Shown piece after piece: positions 6,140-7,829 of a stretch of DNA of 7,829 bases. The DNA lies in the NCBI GenBank assembly GCA_027858355.1, contig JAQICW010000036.1, forward strand, positions 1-7,829, written 5' to 3'. Below the pieces are notes generated by a model. That model saw only the letters and a list, made by a program, of their open reading frames with translations. It did no database searches and had not been told where the DNA came from. Position numbers and translations under genes: made by a program. Source of the stretch: Desulfobacula sp. Its GTDB lineage: Bacteria; Desulfobacterota; Desulfobacteria; Desulfobacterales; Desulfobacteraceae. Within the stretch, counting starts at the first letter, position 1. Every line of letters starts with the position of its first letter.

Positions 6140-6157
6140 TTTCACCGAACGGTTAAA
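6140..6157. promoter_or_regulatory. hipBA operator copy 3
   Basis: TTTCACCGAACGGTTAAA, differing from copy 2 at two bases (6148 and 6151). Its start is 37 bases from that of copy 2, so the three sites form a regular array of 37-38 bases. It lies just upstream of the candidate -35. Confidence 0.7.
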
Positions 6158-6221
6158 TATATAAAACCACAGATCGATTAATTTTAAAATGGAATATCTT
6201 GAATTTCGTACTTCTTTTTTT

Positions 6222-6340
6222 ATAATCGTGGTGCTGCCGCCATGAATATTGAGATCACCAACCTTCGGCCCGAGTGTAGCGGGATAGTTCGATGGCCCGG
6301 GAAAGTGGGATGGTAAATTCACCTTCAGCCGTACCATATA
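6222..6340. other. GC-richer patch of unknown origin
   Basis: About 115 bases richer in GC than the AT-rich DNA on both sides, with a GGCCCGGG stretch near 6293. The minus strand has a 70-codon open frame across it (6125-6337) that would encode PSHFPGPSNYPATLGPKVGD and then run into operator copy 3. It has no Shine-Dalgarno site and its tail is AT-derived. I do not recognise the protein. A fragment of a mobile element or of a decayed cassette is possible. No terminal repeats are visible. Confidence 0.4.
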
Positions 6341-6349
6341 ATCGGATTC

Positions 6350-6722
6350 TTATATATCAAATAACTGATAATGCATTGATTTTAGAAAGAACCGATACCC
6401 ACTCTGAACTTTTTAAAAAATGATTTTAAAAACAAACACCATGGGTGAATCTTTCATGAGACTTCCTGCATTTTCTTCATTGAGCAAATTTTTAAATAAT
6501 TGCTGGCCAAATATAAAATGAAAGGATTGAAAATCATGTTTTTTTAAGAGCTGGAATGAACATGGTGAATAATGTTATATCATTTGTCACCAATACACAC
6601 TTTCGTCTTTCGAGATAGAACACATTGGCATGCCAACTCCAAAACGAATCTATTATAGCATCCTCTTTCTCTGGATTTTTCTTTAGTTCCAATAGTAATT
6701 TTTTAGTACAGCATCTGTTCAT
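6350..6722 (-). pseudogene. Broken DUF6933-like small protein gene (frameshift plus nonsense)
   Basis: From ATG 6722-6720 the frame reads MNRCCTKKLLLELKK, then FWSWHANVFYLERRKCVLVT and FIPALKK, and stops at TGA 6536-6534. The CTKKLL start, the WHAN motif, RRKCVLVTND and FIPALKK resemble what I know as DUF6933 proteins (about 120-170 residues, function unknown). The stop follows a run of seven A (6545-6539 on the minus strand). With six A, reading continues into good coding sequence, KHDFQSFHFIFGQQLFKNLL, up to a TAA at 6415-6413. The same frame then resumes with YRFFLKSMHYQLFDI, like the family's C-terminal R-x-x-L-x-S-M-N block, and ends at TAA 6352-6350. No Shine-Dalgarno site is seen. The single-base change could be a sequencing slip, but the extra stop suggests real decay. 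Confidence 0.72.
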
Positions 6723-6756
6723 ATTTATATTTTAACCATTAACGGTCTACTGAGAG

Positions 6757-7128
6757 CTATGACCTCAATACTTTGCAAATATCGGTTATTATGTTTGACA
6801 AACGCTTGCTTGACAATGATTTAAGAGGATATTCTAATTTTGCCTTTTTGCCATTTGAACTTTTATTAAATAACTCTATGATTTTCTTCTTGGTCCATTT
6901 TTGTGATGAAAAACCAAACGATACAGCATTATGTTCTGGGGTAAACCAAAATTCTTCACCTGTTGAATCAATAACTGCAATTATGCTGCTACCCTTTACT
7001 GGATTGGAGGACAAGCAACCTATCGCTAATTCTTCAATGTCAAAAGCCGAGTAAAGTCTTTTGTCTGAGACTATCATCGCAGGATATACAGGGCCTCTGA
7101 ATAGAATTTTGAATTTACTTTTTTCCAT
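6757..7128 (-). CDS. Uncharacterised 123-residue protein
   Basis: Complete frame, ATG 7128-7126 to TAG, with AGGA at 7136-7133 four bases before the ATG, a good ribosome site. I do not recognise a family. Visible features: an N-terminal FKILFRGPVYPAMIVSDKRL (6-25) that looks like beta strands, a central SIIAVIDSTGEEFWFTPEHN (48-67) beta hairpin, then a basic WTKKKIIELFN helix (78-88) and a basic, serine/leucine-rich tail. There is no signal peptide and no membrane segment, so it is probably cytoplasmic. It lies 34 bases upstream of the broken DUF6933-like gene, with no palindrome between them, so the two may form one transcription unit. The opposite-strand frame at 6773-7054 is a shadow. Confidence 0.72.
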   Translation of the reverse strand: MEKSKFKILFRGPVYPAMIVSDKRLYSAFDIEELAIGCLSSNPVKGSSIIAVIDSTGEEFWFTPEHNAVSFGFSSQKWTKKKIIELFNKSSNGKKAKLEYPLKSLSSKRLSNIITDICKVLRS

Positions 7129-7154
7129 TGGGTCCTATTATTTTATTGAGTTAT

Positions 7155-7199
7155 AACACTGAACCTCTAAGGTTTCACCCGTAGCATGTTCGTTGTTGG
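7155..7199 (-). other. Degenerate attC-like site (low confidence)
   Basis: AAC at 7155-7157 and GTTGG at 7195-7199 could be outer arms. Inside, TGAACC (7160-7165) pairs with GGTTTCA (7171-7177) with one extrahelical T, around the loop TCTAA. The spacers are very unequal, 2 against 17 bases, so a whole attC fold does not form. On the minus strand the 5' part, CCAACAACGAACATGC, resembles the 5' half of the site at 1896-2013. Its position between two genes fits, but chance is possible. Confidence 0.28.
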
Positions 7200-7244
7200 A
7201 AAGTATCTCAAGCAGGACAAGCCTATACCCTCATTTTTGTGAAA

Positions 7245-7730
7245 TCATATAGATTCCATTTCTGTTAATGTACGACATTTTACTGTTTCAAAATCATTGA
7301 AGTGAATTTCGCGACCATGCTTCATGAACCCCCATATAGGTTCATATCCTTTAAAAATTTTTAAAGGGCTTAGAGGTTTTTTAAAAGAATCAATCTCCTG
7401 CTCCGTAGCTTCTCTCTTCTTTCCAACTTTGCCCATGAGTCTTATGCCCGGGGGATGATCAAATCTCCCCAAAAGAACCGTTTTTATCCAAAACCACTTG
7501 TTGTTTTTAACTATTAACACACAAATCCTTTGATCACGTTCGAGATTAGAGGAGGTACTGTGAGATAATTCATCAAAATAAAATCCTTGCTTATTTTCTC
7601 CAAGAATCATGGAAGTATAAGGTGCTACACGGGGTGAGCCGTCTTTGTTGACTGTGGAAAAAGTACAATATGGTAGAGCCGGGGAAGCCGTGGCTTGTGT
7701 AGCGTTTCTAAAAAATTTCGACCTGTGCAA
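7245..7730 (-). CDS. Pyridoxamine 5'-phosphate oxidase-family (FMN-binding split-barrel) protein
   Basis: A 161-residue frame from TTG 7730-7728 to TGA 7247-7245. An in-frame TGA lies two codons before the TTG and no ATG exists near the expected N-terminus, so TTG is the only reasonable start; no Shine-Dalgarno site is seen. LPYCTFSTVNKDGSPRVAP (19-37) is the typical first strands of the PNPOx-like split barrel, followed by GFYFDELSHSTSSNLERD (49-66), where family members contact the flavin phosphate. The C-terminal part holds IRLMGKVGKKREATEQEI (96-113) and IFKGYEPIWGFMKHGREIHF (125-144), characteristic of one subgroup of about 160 residues. Proteins of this fold bind FMN or F420 and reduce or oxidise small substrates, or act as flavin-dependent detoxifying enzymes; true vitamin B6 oxidase activity is unlikely from this short form. 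Substrate unknown. Confidence 0.83.
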   Translation of the reverse strand: MHRSKFFRNATQATASPALPYCTFSTVNKDGSPRVAPYTSMILGENKQGFYFDELSHSTSSNLERDQRICVLIVKNNKWFWIKTVLLGRFDHPPGIRLMGKVGKKREATEQEIDSFKKPLSPLKIFKGYEPIWGFMKHGREIHFNDFETVKCRTLTEMESI

Positions 7731-7756
7731 TTGGAATCAAAAATATTTTCTACTGC

Positions 7757-7829
7757 CTATGCAGCAAGTTTAAACTCAAGTTCGCTTTCTTCAAACCATT
7801 TTTTACTTTCTTTGTTTCTGTCTACAGCA
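7757..7829 (-). CDS. C-terminal 23 codons of an unidentified gene (cut by window edge)
   Basis: An open frame enters from the right edge, ends at TAG 7759-7757 and encodes a charged tail with KKWFEESELEFKLAA at the C-terminus. It is open on the same strand and ends 26 bases before the TTG start of the next gene, which is the expected spacing for an operon partner. The run is too short to name a family, and the frame could be open by chance. Confidence 0.42.
   Translation of the reverse strand, partial: AVDRNKESKKWFEESELEFKLAA

Noticed and set aside
6065..6157. Three repeats at 37-38 base spacing as a mini CRISPR array
   Set aside because: The repeats are 18-bp palindromes of operator type directly upstream of an HTH repressor gene, only three are present, and there are no cas genes.
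5957..6181. Plus-strand 74-residue frame over hipB and its operators
   Set aside because: It covers the operator array and the hipB start and resembles no protein family.
6773..7054. Plus-strand 93-residue frame opposite the 123-residue gene
   Set aside because: The minus-strand gene has a good ribosome site and a sensible start; this frame has neither.

Overview
This is a 7.8 kb accessory region in which every gene I can support lies on the minus strand, so the biological reading order runs from high to low coordinates. The intergenic DNA is AT-rich. Two genes (the 417-residue protein and the RhuM-family gene at the left end) look more GC-balanced than their neighbours, so the region appears assembled from several sources. 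No rRNA, tRNA or housekeeping gene is present. The host looks like a bacterium of the proteobacterial / Desulfobacterota kind, but this rests only on the flavour of the proteins and is weak.

Reading from right to left: the last 23 codons of an unidentified gene (7757-7829); a pyridoxamine 5'-phosphate oxidase-family protein (7245-7730); a small unidentified protein (6757-7128); a decayed DUF6933-like gene with a frameshift and a nonsense codon (6350-6722); a GC-richer patch of unknown origin; a hipBA toxin-antitoxin operon (4551-6052) preceded by three copies of an 18-bp operator; a short GNAT acetyltransferase (4038-4391); a large DUF1624/HGSNAT-type membrane acyltransferase (2154-3815); an uncharacterised TPR-like protein (620-1873); and the N-terminal half of a RhuM-family protein running off the left edge (1-565).

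The most interesting signal lies between the genes. After hipA, after the GNAT gene and after the DUF1624 gene there is an imperfect palindrome bounded by CCAAC/GTTGG. Each has an 8-base spacer between CCAAC and an inner stem, and the two best have single unpaired bases on one arm only. This is the architecture of integron attC sites. With the uniform gene orientation, the one-gene-one-palindrome spacing and the typical cassette cargo (toxin-antitoxin, GNAT, small hypotheticals), the window reads as part of a cassette array from a sedentary chromosomal integron. No integrase gene is in view, and the sites match the textbook GTTRRRY core imperfectly, so this is a structured inference and not a proven call.

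The cargo genes need not work together. hipBA is a self-regulated unit with its own promoter and would stabilise the surrounding array. The others look like independent adaptive functions. There are strong Shine-Dalgarno sites before the DUF1624 and RhuM genes and weak or absent ones before the GNAT and 7245-7730 genes, which fits genes gathered one at a time.
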